A stretch of 64,000 bases of DNA from Candidatus Rifleibacteriota bacterium. GTDB taxonomy: Bacteria > Muiribacteriota > Ozemobacteria > Ozemobacterales > Ozemobacteraceae. The notes beneath the pieces are model-generated. The model was given only the letters and a program-made list of their open reading frames with translations, searched no databases and had not been told where the DNA came from. This document shows, one piece after another, positions 8,157 through 16,748 of the stretch; positions within the stretch are counted from its first letter, which is position 1, and each line of letters starts with the position of its first letter. A program made the translations under genes and the position numbers. The DNA lies in NCBI GenBank assembly GCA_024710355.1, contig JANJUX010000015.1, forward strand, positions 1-64,000, written 5' to 3'.

Positions 8157-9590
8157 TTATTTTGTCGGGTGGTTGAAACGGTAAGGAAGATTGCGGGCGA
8201 TTTTCCAGAATCCATCTTCTTTGCGCCACTCGACGACTGCTTTGATCGGGCCAGAATCAATGTCGATACCGGGTATCAGGCTGATTACTCTGACATTGGC
8301 CCGACAGTGAACCTGGGCTTTGTCGAGGCCGTTGAACTCGATCGAGTCGATACTGTATTCGGCGATTTTTACATCCATGGCGTTGAAGCGACTCTGTGCC
8401 GTCACGAGCAGATCGTTTCTGGTGCTGGTCACATCGAAGTCATTGCCAAAAGTCTGCGAAATCCGGCTGGCGAAAACGTCGAGTTTTTCAACGGCCAGAG
8501 CCGCCTGAAGTTCATGATGTGCTGCCGAAATTTCGCCCCATCTGGCATCGGCGCCAATCTGGGTCGGGTGCGTGTCGCGGTAGGGCATGTTTCTGAACAC
8601 CTTCCAGAATGTTCCCTCTTTGCGCCAGATTGCATCGAACATGTAGGTTTTTTCCCGCACGATCTGTTCAGAAGCCAGATTTCTCAATTTAAATTTAACC
8701 TCGGTTCTGATACGGGCTTTGCTGTCTGGCAGAAATTCGGTGTCGACAACGCGCCAGCTAAGATCTTCGAAACTGAAGCCGGCGAACAGTTCTTCGAAAT
8801 GTGCCATGGCGTCGTTCCAGGTCGATGCCGAATCCCAGTCGTTGCCAAATGAGGGCGAGATGTAGACCTGCAGCATGTCGAGATCTTTGCGGGTCAGAAT
8901 GTGGCGGAGTATGCTGTTGGCGTCTCTGAGCGTCAATTCTCTTTCGAGAATATTCGTTGCTGCGGTTTTGGCCGGGCCAGTGACCGCCGGCAGATCGAGA
9001 ACGGTTTTGGTGACAGCGGTTTTGGGCAGCTGCATCATCAGTTTTATGGCGGTGACGATCGCTGTGACTTGATCGGTGTATTCTCGGGCTCTGATGTCTG
9101 CCGGCGTGAGGTTTTTTTTGAGCAGTTCGCCCTGTTGGTAGATAAGGGCTTCGGCAGTGGTCTGCAGATTCATTTCGAGCTTGCTCAGGTCTGAGTAGAA
9201 AAGCTCGTCTTCGGTAACGCGTCGCATCAGAGCAAGCTTGTTTGCTTCTGCTCTGATAATCATCGTTTGCGAGAAAGGAACATCTTTCAGACTGAAACTG
9301 CCGTCTTTGGACACCGAGGCTGTGACGCCACCGCAGCTGACTTTGAATTTCGTGAAGTCGCTGACGGTTCCGAGGACCGGTCGAAGGGAGCCGGCCAGGT
9401 CGGTTTCTACAATTTCTGTGAGCGAAAGTTTCCCTGAAATATCGAATTCACTGCCGTCGGCCGGAGGATTGAAGCGCAGGTCGCCTTTGCCGGTGCAGCC
9501 ATTGAACAGCACCATGATCGACAGGAGAATTAACGAATAAAGCAGGTTGCCAGGTCGCCGGCAACCAGGTCTGATTTTTCTCGACCGCAT
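8157..9590 (-). CDS. lipoprotein with tandem NTF2-like domains
   Basis: This 477-residue protein has a lipoprotein signal with lipobox LFNGC, cysteine being the lipidated residue. After a beta-rich N-terminal part there are two related C-terminal units. Both contain an FGNDWD/FGNDFD motif, a beta-strand run, and a closing FWKVFRNMPYR / FWKIARNLPYR followed by HPT. This is the pattern of a duplicated NTF2/SnoaL-like fold. The start is the ATG at 9590 with GGAGGC upstream; an earlier in-frame start lacks a ribosome site. It is a single gene, anchored to a membrane. The ligand of the NTF2-like pockets is unknown. Confidence 0.75.
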   Translation of the reverse strand: MRSRKIRPGCRRPGNLLYSLILLSIMVLFNGCTGKGDLRFNPPADGSEFDISGKLSLTEIVETDLAGSLRPVLGTVSDFTKFKVSCGGVTASVSKDGSFSLKDVPFSQTMIIRAEANKLALMRRVTEDELFYSDLSKLEMNLQTTAEALIYQQGELLKKNLTPADIRAREYTDQVTAIVTAIKLMMQLPKTAVTKTVLDLPAVTGPAKTAATNILERELTLRDANSILRHILTRKDLDMLQVYISPSFGNDWDSASTWNDAMAHFEELFAGFSFEDLSWRVVDTEFLPDSKARIRTEVKFKLRNLASEQIVREKTYMFDAIWRKEGTFWKVFRNMPYRDTHPTQIGADARWGEISAAHHELQAALAVEKLDVFASRISQTFGNDFDVTSTRNDLLVTAQSRFNAMDVKIAEYSIDSIEFNGLDKAQVHCRANVRVISLIPGIDIDSGPIKAVVEWRKEDGFWKIARNLPYRFNHPTK

Positions 9591-9805
9591 TCTGCCTCCG
9601 CAAAAATCTATATTCGGTTGATCTATCGGCAAGCACCGACGGGTTTCGAAGTCTCAGGCGATCTTCAATTTGCCGGGCACTGCTGACAGGTGGTTCAAAT
9701 TTGTTCGTGGTTGTGATAGAGTGAGAAAAAATAATGCTCCGGCGCAGGCGTGAGAGAAGTTCAGGCGCTGAACCGGTTCAAAGTTTGACGAATTCGGAGG
9801 CAAAC

Positions 9806-12800
9806 ATGAACGAAGACGAAGTCAAACCCGCCAGACCGGCCCGAGGTCTGTTTTTCTATTTTAAGGTTCTGCTGGTAACTTGTGTTTTGCTGGTGATTAC
9901 AGCCGGCATCGCCGTTTTTTATGTCTACCACCGCCTGACGACCGACAGCCAGCTCGAGAAGATGGTCATGGAAAAAGTCAGCCAGGCGATCAGTATGGAC
10001 GTGCAGTTTGAACAGCTGACGGTTGTTTTTCCGGGTCTTGAGATCAATAACGTCAGGGTTGCAACTGATTCGACCGATCTCAAGCTCGATGCGCACATAG
10101 ACAGGATAAAGATAAGACCTGATCTGTGGGCAGCATTTGCCGGTGAGTTGTCGATTGAAAGTCTGTCGATAGCTTCAGCCGCGACTTCTCTTGAACTGAA
10201 AGCCAGTAAAAAAAATGCGGCTGCTGGCCCTGCCTCCGAAAAAACAACTCTCGACCTGAGTTCCTTTAAATTTCCATTTCATGCTATCGACTTTACCGAT
10301 CTGCGCTTCCGGGTAAAAGACGAAAATTCAGGGCAGTCGCATGAAGTTCAGCTGAATTCTGCCGCTCTGAGCCGTTCGATGCTTTCGACCTCGATACCCT
10401 TCAATATCGATGCCGTTTTGACCGGAAAAGCGAGGATTTCTGTAGAGGGCAAGCTTTACTGGCCGTCAAATGTCGTGGCCGATATCCACCTTCAGACAGA
10501 AAATATTGAAGAGTTGAAAAAGCTTGTGCCTGAGTCATTCAAAAAGCATGCGCAGGGCTTTAAAAGTGCTGAAATCAAGGCGCATCTTAAATATCAGCTG
10601 GCCGAAGGCGGTCTCGATGTTGAGTCCTGCACGCTGAAAATCGAGCCAGGACTGAATGCCGAAGCCAGGTGCAGTTTCAGCCGCATTTCGCCACCGACGG
10701 GCAGCGCAAGTATCAGACTTTCACCGGTTCCGGTTGATCAGTTCTGGCCAGTTGTCAGGGGATTTGTATCGGCCGAGCATGGGTTGGCGCTTTCTGGCGG
10801 TCATTTGTCTGCCAGTGTCGATGTTGCAATGGCTGAAGGTGAAGTATCTGATCTGTCAGTTTCGGCCAGCCCGGATCAGGTGGAGCTGTCACTCAAGGCG
10901 TTGCCTGAAAAGGTTCAGATTGGCAGGGGGCAGATTACCTACAAGGATGGTCGGCTGAGTTTGACTGGCTTCGAGGCAAAGATGTCTGACAATCTCGTTA
11001 AAATGCCTGCCGGTAATGTTGCCATGGATCCTGTGGCTTTCAATGGCGAGCTTGAAGCCGAAATAAATCTTGATAAAATATGGAAACTAGCTTCTGCACA
11101 CCTTAGCGAGGATGCTCGTCGAGTAACGCCAGGTGGTAAAGCTTTTTTCAAGGGCAAGATTGCCTATGACGCGAAAAAGAGCGTGAGAATCGACGGGACT
11201 CTTGATTCGGAGCAGATTAAAATAAAGGAACAGAAAACTTCTGCTGCGGCAAGCATTGAAAGATTGCGGGTTCATTTCGATTCTGTCGGGCCGTCTGCCG
11301 GTCAAATCAAAATTGAAAGCCTGGAAGTTAAGGGTGTTGGTGCGGTTGTAAGGGTCAGTGGTGCGATAAAGAACGCTGCTGACATGGGCTTTGATCTTTC
11401 TGCCAAAGGTGATCTCAGTGTCGCAGAGTTTTCGCGGCTTGGAGCTGCCCTGTTCAATGTTCCGGTTAAAGAAGGGCAATTCAAAGGTGACCTGTCACTT
11501 GATATGAAGGTGGGCGGTACAATTGCCAACGTCAAGCCCAGCGGGCGTCTTGAATTCAAAAATCTGGCCGCCGACCTGTCGCATCGCGGACTCATGGTTA
11601 ATAATCTCAATGGCGTTGCCAGCGCCGATCTTGACAAGCTCGTGCTCGACAAGATTTCTGCAGAGCTTTTTGGTGGCAGACTCAGCATCAGTGGCAGTCT
11701 GAAAGATTTCAAAAAACCAATGGCAGATGCGAAAGCCAGTATTACGGGTGCTGACCTTGGAGCTATTCGCAATCTTCTGCAGGTTAATTTTCCAGAAATG
11801 TCAAAGGAAATTGATTTCAGCGGCAATGCCGACTTGAGCGTGCAGCTTACCGGATCCGTTTCCGAGCCGGTTATCAAGGGGGAGGCCGAGTTGCGCTCCG
11901 GCCGCTTCAATCATCCGGCCGTACTGCGGCCGATCGAAAACATTCACGGTCCGATTCAGTTCAACAATACCGGCCTCAATACTACGGGGCTGAAGGCTGA
12001 CTGGGGTAAATCGCAGGCGACAGTTACCGGCACGATGAAAAACTGGGCCAAATTTATCACCGATTTCAAATTCGTTGTCACCCCGCTCGACGTCACTGAT
12101 GTTGCCGGGTTCTTTCTGAAAGATACCGGTTACAAGGTAGAAGGCAGTGGCACCGGCAATGGCTCGATTACCGGCGCGGTTGCTGAAATCAAGGTTGACG
12201 GTGTGGCGTCGGTTCCGGTCGGGTTGTTTGCGGCGCCGGTAAGTGAAAAGGGCGACCTTTTCAAGTTTCCGTTCAAGGCACTGCAGGCCCGGGCGGTTTA
12301 TCACGCTGGTGTTCTGACGGTGAGCTCGGCCACAATGGAGCTTTTCAGCGGCAAGGTCAATGCCAGCGGCAAGGTATTTGTCGATAAAGACCCCATTGCT
12401 TTCGAATTCGACACAAAAATCAATCAGCTGATGACTGAGCAGTTTCTGGCTGAGAACACGAAATATAAAGACATTCTCAGGGGGGGTCTCGACGGGACCT
12501 TTGCGGCAAAAGGCAATACTACCGGTCTTGTCAGTCTCAATGGCAATGCCAGTCTGGCGATGCAGAAAGGCCATTATAATTCGCCACCATTCGTGAGGCA
12601 GATCGCCGATCAGCTCAATGCCCCGCAACTGGCTTCCGGTCCGATTGATAACGCTGCCGGCGAATATCTGATAAATGGTGGTCGCATAAATGCCAAAAAC
12701 ATGATGGGCAAATCAAAAGACGGCAAGGTGACCTTTCTTGGTTCGGTGGGTCTCGATGCGACCCTCGATGGCGAAGCTCAGATTCAGCTGACGCGTGCAG

Positions 12801-13210
12801 CCTGCCAGCAGAGTAATGTTCTGAAACAGCTTGTTGGGAACTCAGAGTATCTTGATATTCCGGTTACTTTAAAGGGTTCTTTTATGTCGCCGTCGGTGGG
12901 TTTGCCGCTTGACCGCATGTTAAAGGACGTTGCTGAAAAACGGGCAAAGGAAACGGTTCAGAAAGAGGCTGAAAAGGCGCTTGGCAAACTTTTCGGCATC
13001 AAGGGGGGGGGCAGTACTCCGGCACCGGTCGCTTCGGCTCCAATAGAGACTGCCCCTGCAGCTCCTGCCGGCACTCCGGCACCGGAAACCGCTTCGCAGA
13101 CGGTGCAGCCTGTACCGCAGGAGCCTCAGTCTCCTCAGAAAAAGATCGAGAACAAGATTAAAGACGTGGGCAAAGAGCTCAAAAATCTGAAAAATATTTT
13201 TAAATTTTAA
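9806..13210 (+). CDS. AsmA-family envelope protein
   Basis: This 1134-residue protein has one N-terminal transmembrane helix (about 15-40: FYFKVLLVTCVLLVITAGIAV). A very long periplasmic beta-rich region follows, with AsmA/DUF748/TamB-like repeats in its C-terminal two thirds (LNGVASADLDKLVLDKISAE; GSVSEPVIKGEAELRSGRF). The tail is Ala/Pro-rich and ends in a Lys-rich helix. AsmA-like proteins are thought to form grooves that carry phospholipids between inner and outer membranes, which fits a diderm cell. The start is the ATG at 9806 with GGAGG ten bases upstream; an earlier in-frame ATG at 9734 is less likely. A STAS-domain gene follows nine bases downstream. Confidence 0.85.
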   Translation: MNEDEVKPARPARGLFFYFKVLLVTCVLLVITAGIAVFYVYHRLTTDSQLEKMVMEKVSQAISMDVQFEQLTVVFPGLEINNVRVATDSTDLKLDAHIDRIKIRPDLWAAFAGELSIESLSIASAATSLELKASKKNAAAGPASEKTTLDLSSFKFPFHAIDFTDLRFRVKDENSGQSHEVQLNSAALSRSMLSTSIPFNIDAVLTGKARISVEGKLYWPSNVVADIHLQTENIEELKKLVPESFKKHAQGFKSAEIKAHLKYQLAEGGLDVESCTLKIEPGLNAEARCSFSRISPPTGSASIRLSPVPVDQFWPVVRGFVSAEHGLALSGGHLSASVDVAMAEGEVSDLSVSASPDQVELSLKALPEKVQIGRGQITYKDGRLSLTGFEAKMSDNLVKMPAGNVAMDPVAFNGELEAEINLDKIWKLASAHLSEDARRVTPGGKAFFKGKIAYDAKKSVRIDGTLDSEQIKIKEQKTSAAASIERLRVHFDSVGPSAGQIKIESLEVKGVGAVVRVSGAIKNAADMGFDLSAKGDLSVAEFSRLGAALFNVPVKEGQFKGDLSLDMKVGGTIANVKPSGRLEFKNLAADLSHRGLMVNNLNGVASADLDKLVLDKISAELFGGRLSISGSLKDFKKPMADAKASITGADLGAIRNLLQVNFPEMSKEIDFSGNADLSVQLTGSVSEPVIKGEAELRSGRFNHPAVLRPIENIHGPIQFNNTGLNTTGLKADWGKSQATVTGTMKNWAKFITDFKFVVTPLDVTDVAGFFLKDTGYKVEGSGTGNGSITGAVAEIKVDGVASVPVGLFAAPVSEKGDLFKFPFKALQARAVYHAGVLTVSSATMELFSGKVNASGKVFVDKDPIAFEFDTKINQLMTEQFLAENTKYKDILRGGLDGTFAAKGNTTGLVSLNGNASLAMQKGHYNSPPFVRQIADQLNAPQLASGPIDNAAGEYLINGGRINAKNMMGKSKDGKVTFLGSVGLDATLDGEAQIQLTRAACQQSNVLKQLVGNSEYLDIPVTLKGSFMSPSVGLPLDRMLKDVAEKRAKETVQKEAEKALGKLFGIKGGGSTPAPVASAPIETAPAAPAGTPAPETASQTVQPVPQEPQSPQKKIENKIKDVGKELKNLKNIFKF

Positions 13211-13219
13211 GGGTGAAGC

Positions 13220-13576
13220 TTGAACAATCAGAGATTTACATTGGATTTCAACCGTTCTGGAAGTGTTCAGGTGGTCAGTTTCTCCGGATTTCTGACCACA
13301 GGCCTGGCGCAGGTGCTGACGCCAGCAGTGGAAAAAAGTCTTGAAGAGGGTGTGGTTAACTACCTTTTTGACTTTACCGGGGTGACTATGCTCGAAAGCC
13401 CCGCCGTTGCCGTGCTTCTAACTGTCACAGAAAAGATTGTCGACGAGCATGCCGGCGAGCTGGCTTTTTGTGGCATGAATGAAATGGCGGCCAAGGTGCT
13501 TGAGATGGTTGGTGTTTTTCTTTATGCCGGCCGCTTTGACAGTCGGGCCGAGGCGATTCAGGAAATGAACGATTAA
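13220..13576 (+). CDS. STAS-domain protein (anti-sigma factor antagonist-like)
   Basis: This 118-residue protein fits a single STAS domain. It has the N-terminal strand VQVVSFSGFLTTGLAQVL, the central FDFTGVTMLESPAVAVLL and the C-terminal FCGMNEMAAKVLEMVGV. In SpoIIAA-type proteins the phosphorylated Ser follows Asp in a D-S-S/T-G motif. Here the site reads LESPAV, so one Ser is kept but the context differs. The start codon is TTG with AAGGGTGAAGC before it. It sits nine bases after the AsmA-like gene. Its partner kinase and sigma factor are not in the window. Confidence 0.8.
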   Translation: MNNQRFTLDFNRSGSVQVVSFSGFLTTGLAQVLTPAVEKSLEEGVVNYLFDFTGVTMLESPAVAVLLTVTEKIVDEHAGELAFCGMNEMAAKVLEMVGVFLYAGRFDSRAEAIQEMND

Positions 13577-13726
13577 ATTCTGGCAGCAGCTGCTGAAAAT
13601 TTGTTTGAATTTTGCATCTGGTTACTGTAATCTGTATCTGGAGCAGTAGTTACTCGTGGTACACCTTTTGCGTAAACAGACGGCAACGAGTAATTATTAT
13701 TTTATTTTGATGGAGGGCATGAACAG

Positions 13727-15049
13727 ATGTCTAAGACCTGGACAAGATTAATAGCTCTTGTAACTGTGTTCTGCATGTTGTTTTCTGCAGAAGTCTTCGC
13801 TGGAAAAGGCTACGATCAGTCTTCTGGCGGTAAAAAGAAGGTAGGCTTCTTCTGTAAGGTGGGCAAGGCTATCAAAAAAGCCACCCAGAAGGCTGCCAAG
13901 GCCGTTAAGACCGCTGCCCAGAAAACTGGCAAGGCAATCAAGACCGCTGCCAAAAAAACCGGCCAGGCCATCAAAAATGCTGCCATCAAAACCGGCAAGG
14001 CTATCAAAGTCGCCGGCGCCAAGATCAACAATGCTGTGAAAGACAGCGGCGTCTGGATGAAGAAGAAAGTATTTGGCTGCAAGAACCGCGTCTGGGTTGT
14101 CGGCCATTATGACAAGAATGGTAAATGGATCAAGGGTCACTGGAGAAAACTCGAAAGCAAACCGGGCAACAATCACCCCGGTCAGGGCAATAATCCTGGT
14201 CAGGGTAACAACCCCGGCCAGACCGAAGATCCTCTTCCCCCAGTAGGTGGCGAACCTGGCGTGCCCGGTGGTGATGCTGGTCAGACTCCTTCAGAACCGG
14301 CTCCGATTCCTGGTAACGATGAACCGGCTCCGATGCCCGGCAGCGAAGAGCCAGCCCCGGCTCCTGCTGATCCGGTTCTGCCCGAGCTGCCCGAAGGCGA
14401 TGATCCGGCTCCGGTTCCGGCCCCCGAAACCGAACAGCCTGGCGATGAAACTGAACAGCCTGGCGATGAACAGCCGGCTCCTGAGCAGCCGGCTCCTGAG
14501 CAGCCCGCCCCCGAACAGCCCGCTCCTGAAACTGAACAGCCCGGTGACGACGCTGGTCAGGCCGGTCAGGGCTCACAGACCGAACAGTCTGAAGAAGCCG
14601 GTCAGGCCGGTCAGGCTGGTCAGGCCTCTCAGGGTGCCCCGATGAAAGAAGAAGCCGAAATTTCTCTCAGAACCATGGGCATGCTGATGAACGACATCGT
14701 CAGACAGTCAGGCGAAATCACCACCTTCAAAAAGGCTGCTGCTCCTGGCATGAGCTACTCAATGGATGTTGAGAGCAACGTGAACTCGACCTACGAAAGT
14801 CGCGAAGCCAATGCCAAGCTCCTGGTCAAGGTAATTGTCTGGGATCTGCAGCAGAACAAAGGTAACCCCGGTCAGTATTTCAGCTACTTCACCTACAAGA
14901 TGAAAGATCTTGATCCCGAAAGCCGCAAGCTGATCAGAGACGTTACCAGAAGAGTTCAGGAAGGCGTTAAATATGGCGCCGGTCACGTGGCTGAAAAGTC
15001 TGAAAAAGCAGTTTTCGAAAAGAGACTCGAAGAAATCGAAGGTTTCTAA
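13727..15049 (+). CDS. secreted multi-repeat protein (Lys/Ala-rich and Pro/Glu/Gln-rich)
   Basis: This 440-residue protein has a signal peptide ending near VFAGKG. Residues about 45-105 form a Lys/Ala/Thr repeat of 11-12 residues (units such as KTGKAIKTAAK), amphipathic and strongly basic. Next comes VWVVGHYDKNGKWIKGHW, a W-x-x-GHW type motif seen in many secreted proteins. A long disordered acidic segment (about 148-305) is made of GQGNNP, EQPAP, EQPGDE and GQA repeats. The last 125 residues are a helical globular domain. The ribosome site TGGAGGGC precedes the ATG. Strong basic and acidic halves suggest binding to polyanions or self-assembly at the envelope, which is inference. Confidence 0.75.
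   Translation: MSKTWTRLIALVTVFCMLFSAEVFAGKGYDQSSGGKKKVGFFCKVGKAIKKATQKAAKAVKTAAQKTGKAIKTAAKKTGQAIKNAAIKTGKAIKVAGAKINNAVKDSGVWMKKKVFGCKNRVWVVGHYDKNGKWIKGHWRKLESKPGNNHPGQGNNPGQGNNPGQTEDPLPPVGGEPGVPGGDAGQTPSEPAPIPGNDEPAPMPGSEEPAPAPADPVLPELPEGDDPAPVPAPETEQPGDETEQPGDEQPAPEQPAPEQPAPEQPAPETEQPGDDAGQAGQGSQTEQSEEAGQAGQAGQASQGAPMKEEAEISLRTMGMLMNDIVRQSGEITTFKKAAAPGMSYSMDVESNVNSTYESREANAKLLVKVIVWDLQQNKGNPGQYFSYFTYKMKDLDPESRKLIRDVTRRVQEGVKYGAGHVAEKSEKAVFEKRLEEIEGF
13864..14030 (+). repeat. tandem repeat coding Lys/Ala amphipathic units
   Basis: A degenerate unit of about 33-36 bases, coding K-(A/T)-G-(K/Q)-A-I-K-(T/N)-A-A, occurs about five times within the secreted protein gene. Confidence 0.6.
14430..14640 (+). 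repeat. tandem repeats coding EQPGDE, EQPAP and GQA units
   Basis: A 15-base unit coding Glu-Gln-Pro-Ala-Pro and a related 18-21 base unit coding EQPGDE occur in tandem, followed by 9-base GGTCAGGCC units coding Gly-Gln-Ala. Such repeats change length easily by slippage. Confidence 0.7.
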
Positions 15050-15071
15050 GCTTCAGCTCAAGAAGTAAAAT

Positions 15072-15100
15072 GGGGCTGCCCTCAGGGGCAGCCCTTTTTT
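15072..15100 (+). terminator. intrinsic terminator
   Basis: GGGCTGCC and GGCAGCCC form an 8-bp stem with a six-base loop, followed by TTTTTT. Confidence 0.85.
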
Positions 15101-15114
15101 CATGCAAAAAAACA

Positions 15115-15143
15115 TTGCCTTTGTATCGGCCCGCCTCTAAAAT
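15115..15143 (+). promoter_or_regulatory. sigma70 promoter for the pseudo-nucleotidase gene
   Basis: TTGCCT (15115-15120), a 17-base spacer and TAAAAT (15138-15143), 18 bases before the start codon at 15162. Confidence 0.55.
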
Positions 15144-15161
15144 GAATCCTCAGGAGATTCT

Positions 15162-16712
15162 ATGAAATTACGTTTCGGGCAGATTTTTCTTGTTGCTTCG
15201 ATAATCTCGCTGATTGTCACAATTCTGTGGCTGGCTTATCCAAGCAGCAACCGGATGTATCACATCATTCTTACAGGCATCGGACGTGGGCGCATGCACC
15301 CATACAAGGCAAAATTTGAACCCTATAAGGGCAGGCGCATGGGTGGTGCTGCTGGCATGGCTACTGTCATTAAAGAAACGGTAGTCTCCTTTTCCGGCGA
15401 GCCATTCAATATTTTTTCACTCGGTACCGAAATTTCCGGCACTGCCGACTCTTACTTCACCCGTGGTCTGTCGATCGTTAAAATTCTCAACATACTTGGC
15501 ATCGAGGCGATGCTGCCTGGTAATATCGAATTCAGCTACGGTCAGAAGCGCCTGGCGGAACTTGCTGAAGAAGCACAATTTGCGCTGGTCAGCTCCAATA
15601 TAACTGAGACAGAGAGTGGTCGAACCCCTGGCTTTATCTCGCCGGAGCTGATTCTTAACCCGGGCTTGGGCCTGAAAATAGGGGTGATGGGTATTACCTC
15701 ACCAGAAACACCTAACCTAACCGCAAGAAGCAATATCGAAGGGTTGGCCTTTGCGAGGCCCGACGAGTCTCTGCGTCTTCGGGTCGAGGCTCTGCGCCGC
15801 TCCGGTGTCGATCTTGTCGTTCTGCTGACTCAATACAGCCGCGAACGCATCACTCTTGGCGATTGGAAGGCGATTGCTTCAGCCGCTCCCGACATCTGTG
15901 TCATGCTCGATTATGATATAGAAGCGCCCTCTCCGTTGCGCAAGGATGGGATAGTCGTAACCACAATCAGTGGCTATAACCAGACCAAGGAAATCGATGT
16001 TCTTGATCTCGAGATCACGCCACCGCCGGTAAGAATCGTCAGAATCGCCGGCCGGAGAATACTGGTCGATCATGCCGAAATCAATGCTGATGAAGATGTG
16101 GAGGCTCTGGTTGAGCAGTTAACCAGGCAAACCCGCGATCTGCGTGACAGCATGGTCGGCAGCTTCGCTGAGGATTACGGCAAGTCATACAGCTCCGAGT
16201 GCTTCATCGGCAATATGATTACTGATGCCATGCGTGCTGAATCGGGGTGCGAAATTGCCATGCAGAACAGTGGCGGCATTCAGAACAATATTCAGGCCGG
16301 TGATTTTACCCTTGGCGACCTTTTCAGCATCATGCCTTTCGACAACCAGATGGTCAAGATGGAATTGAAGGGCAGTGACATTCTTGAACTGCTTAAAATA
16401 GCAGCCAGCCGACAGCGCGGGGTTCTTCAGGTTTCGGGGCTGAGTTACACCTTTCGACACCGGAGCCCGGTAGATTACGCGCTTGTTGCCGCGAAAACCG
16501 GTGAAACAGCTGTAGACCCGGAAAAATATTACTCGGTGATCACCAATAATTTTCTTGCCGATGGTGGTGATAACTTTCTGCCTTTCAGAAATGGCAGAAA
16601 TCTCAGTTATGGCCGACAGCAGCGGGATGTGGTGAAGGACTACATTGCCGGGTTGAGTCGCAGCGGGCCGGTTTCACTGCGTATAGAGGGGCGTGTGGTG
16701 GCAGAAGAATGA
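15162..16712 (+). CDS. 5'-nucleotidase-family pseudoenzyme, membrane-anchored
   Basis: This 516-residue protein has an N-terminal membrane anchor (about 8-26) and the two-domain layout of UshA-type 5'-nucleotidases. The metal-binding residues of the N-terminal metallophosphatase domain are gone. The family TNDxHG motif reads TGIGRG (38-43), the GD motif reads GTE (88-90), and GNHEFDYG reads GNIEFSYG (120-127). The SHxG and GGHxH histidine motifs read LLTQYS and CVMLDYD. The C-terminal substrate-binding domain is well kept (NSGGIQNNIQAGDFTLGDL; FLADGGDNFLPF), though the NGGxR arginine is Gln. It probably binds a nucleotide or related ligand without cleaving it. The ribosome site is AGGAG. It heads a run of signalling genes. 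Confidence 0.8.
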   Translation: MKLRFGQIFLVASIISLIVTILWLAYPSSNRMYHIILTGIGRGRMHPYKAKFEPYKGRRMGGAAGMATVIKETVVSFSGEPFNIFSLGTEISGTADSYFTRGLSIVKILNILGIEAMLPGNIEFSYGQKRLAELAEEAQFALVSSNITETESGRTPGFISPELILNPGLGLKIGVMGITSPETPNLTARSNIEGLAFARPDESLRLRVEALRRSGVDLVVLLTQYSRERITLGDWKAIASAAPDICVMLDYDIEAPSPLRKDGIVVTTISGYNQTKEIDVLDLEITPPPVRIVRIAGRRILVDHAEINADEDVEALVEQLTRQTRDLRDSMVGSFAEDYGKSYSSECFIGNMITDAMRAESGCEIAMQNSGGIQNNIQAGDFTLGDLFSIMPFDNQMVKMELKGSDILELLKIAASRQRGVLQVSGLSYTFRHRSPVDYALVAAKTGETAVDPEKYYSVITNNFLADGGDNFLPFRNGRNLSYGRQQRDVVKDYIAGLSRSGPVSLRIEGRVVAEE

Positions 16713-16741
16713 TTGTAATAATCCTGTGGGCATGGTAGAAT
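16713..16741 (+). promoter_or_regulatory. sigma70 promoter placed for a leaderless mRNA
   Basis: TTGTAA (16713-16718), a 17-base spacer and TAGAAT (16736-16741) lie only seven bases before the ATG at 16749. No ribosome site is visible, so the transcript should begin at or next to the start codon. Confidence 0.55.
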
Positions 16742-16748
16742 CGGCGTC

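Noticed and set aside
11801-12628. 275-residue antisense frame opposite the AsmA-like gene
   Set aside because: Shadow of the codon structure of the plus-strand gene; no ribosome site or domain.
14430-14640. Possible CRISPR-like array
   Set aside because: The repeats are 9-21 bases, direct and without spacers, and code for Pro/Glu/Gln and Gly-Gln-Ala repeats in frame.
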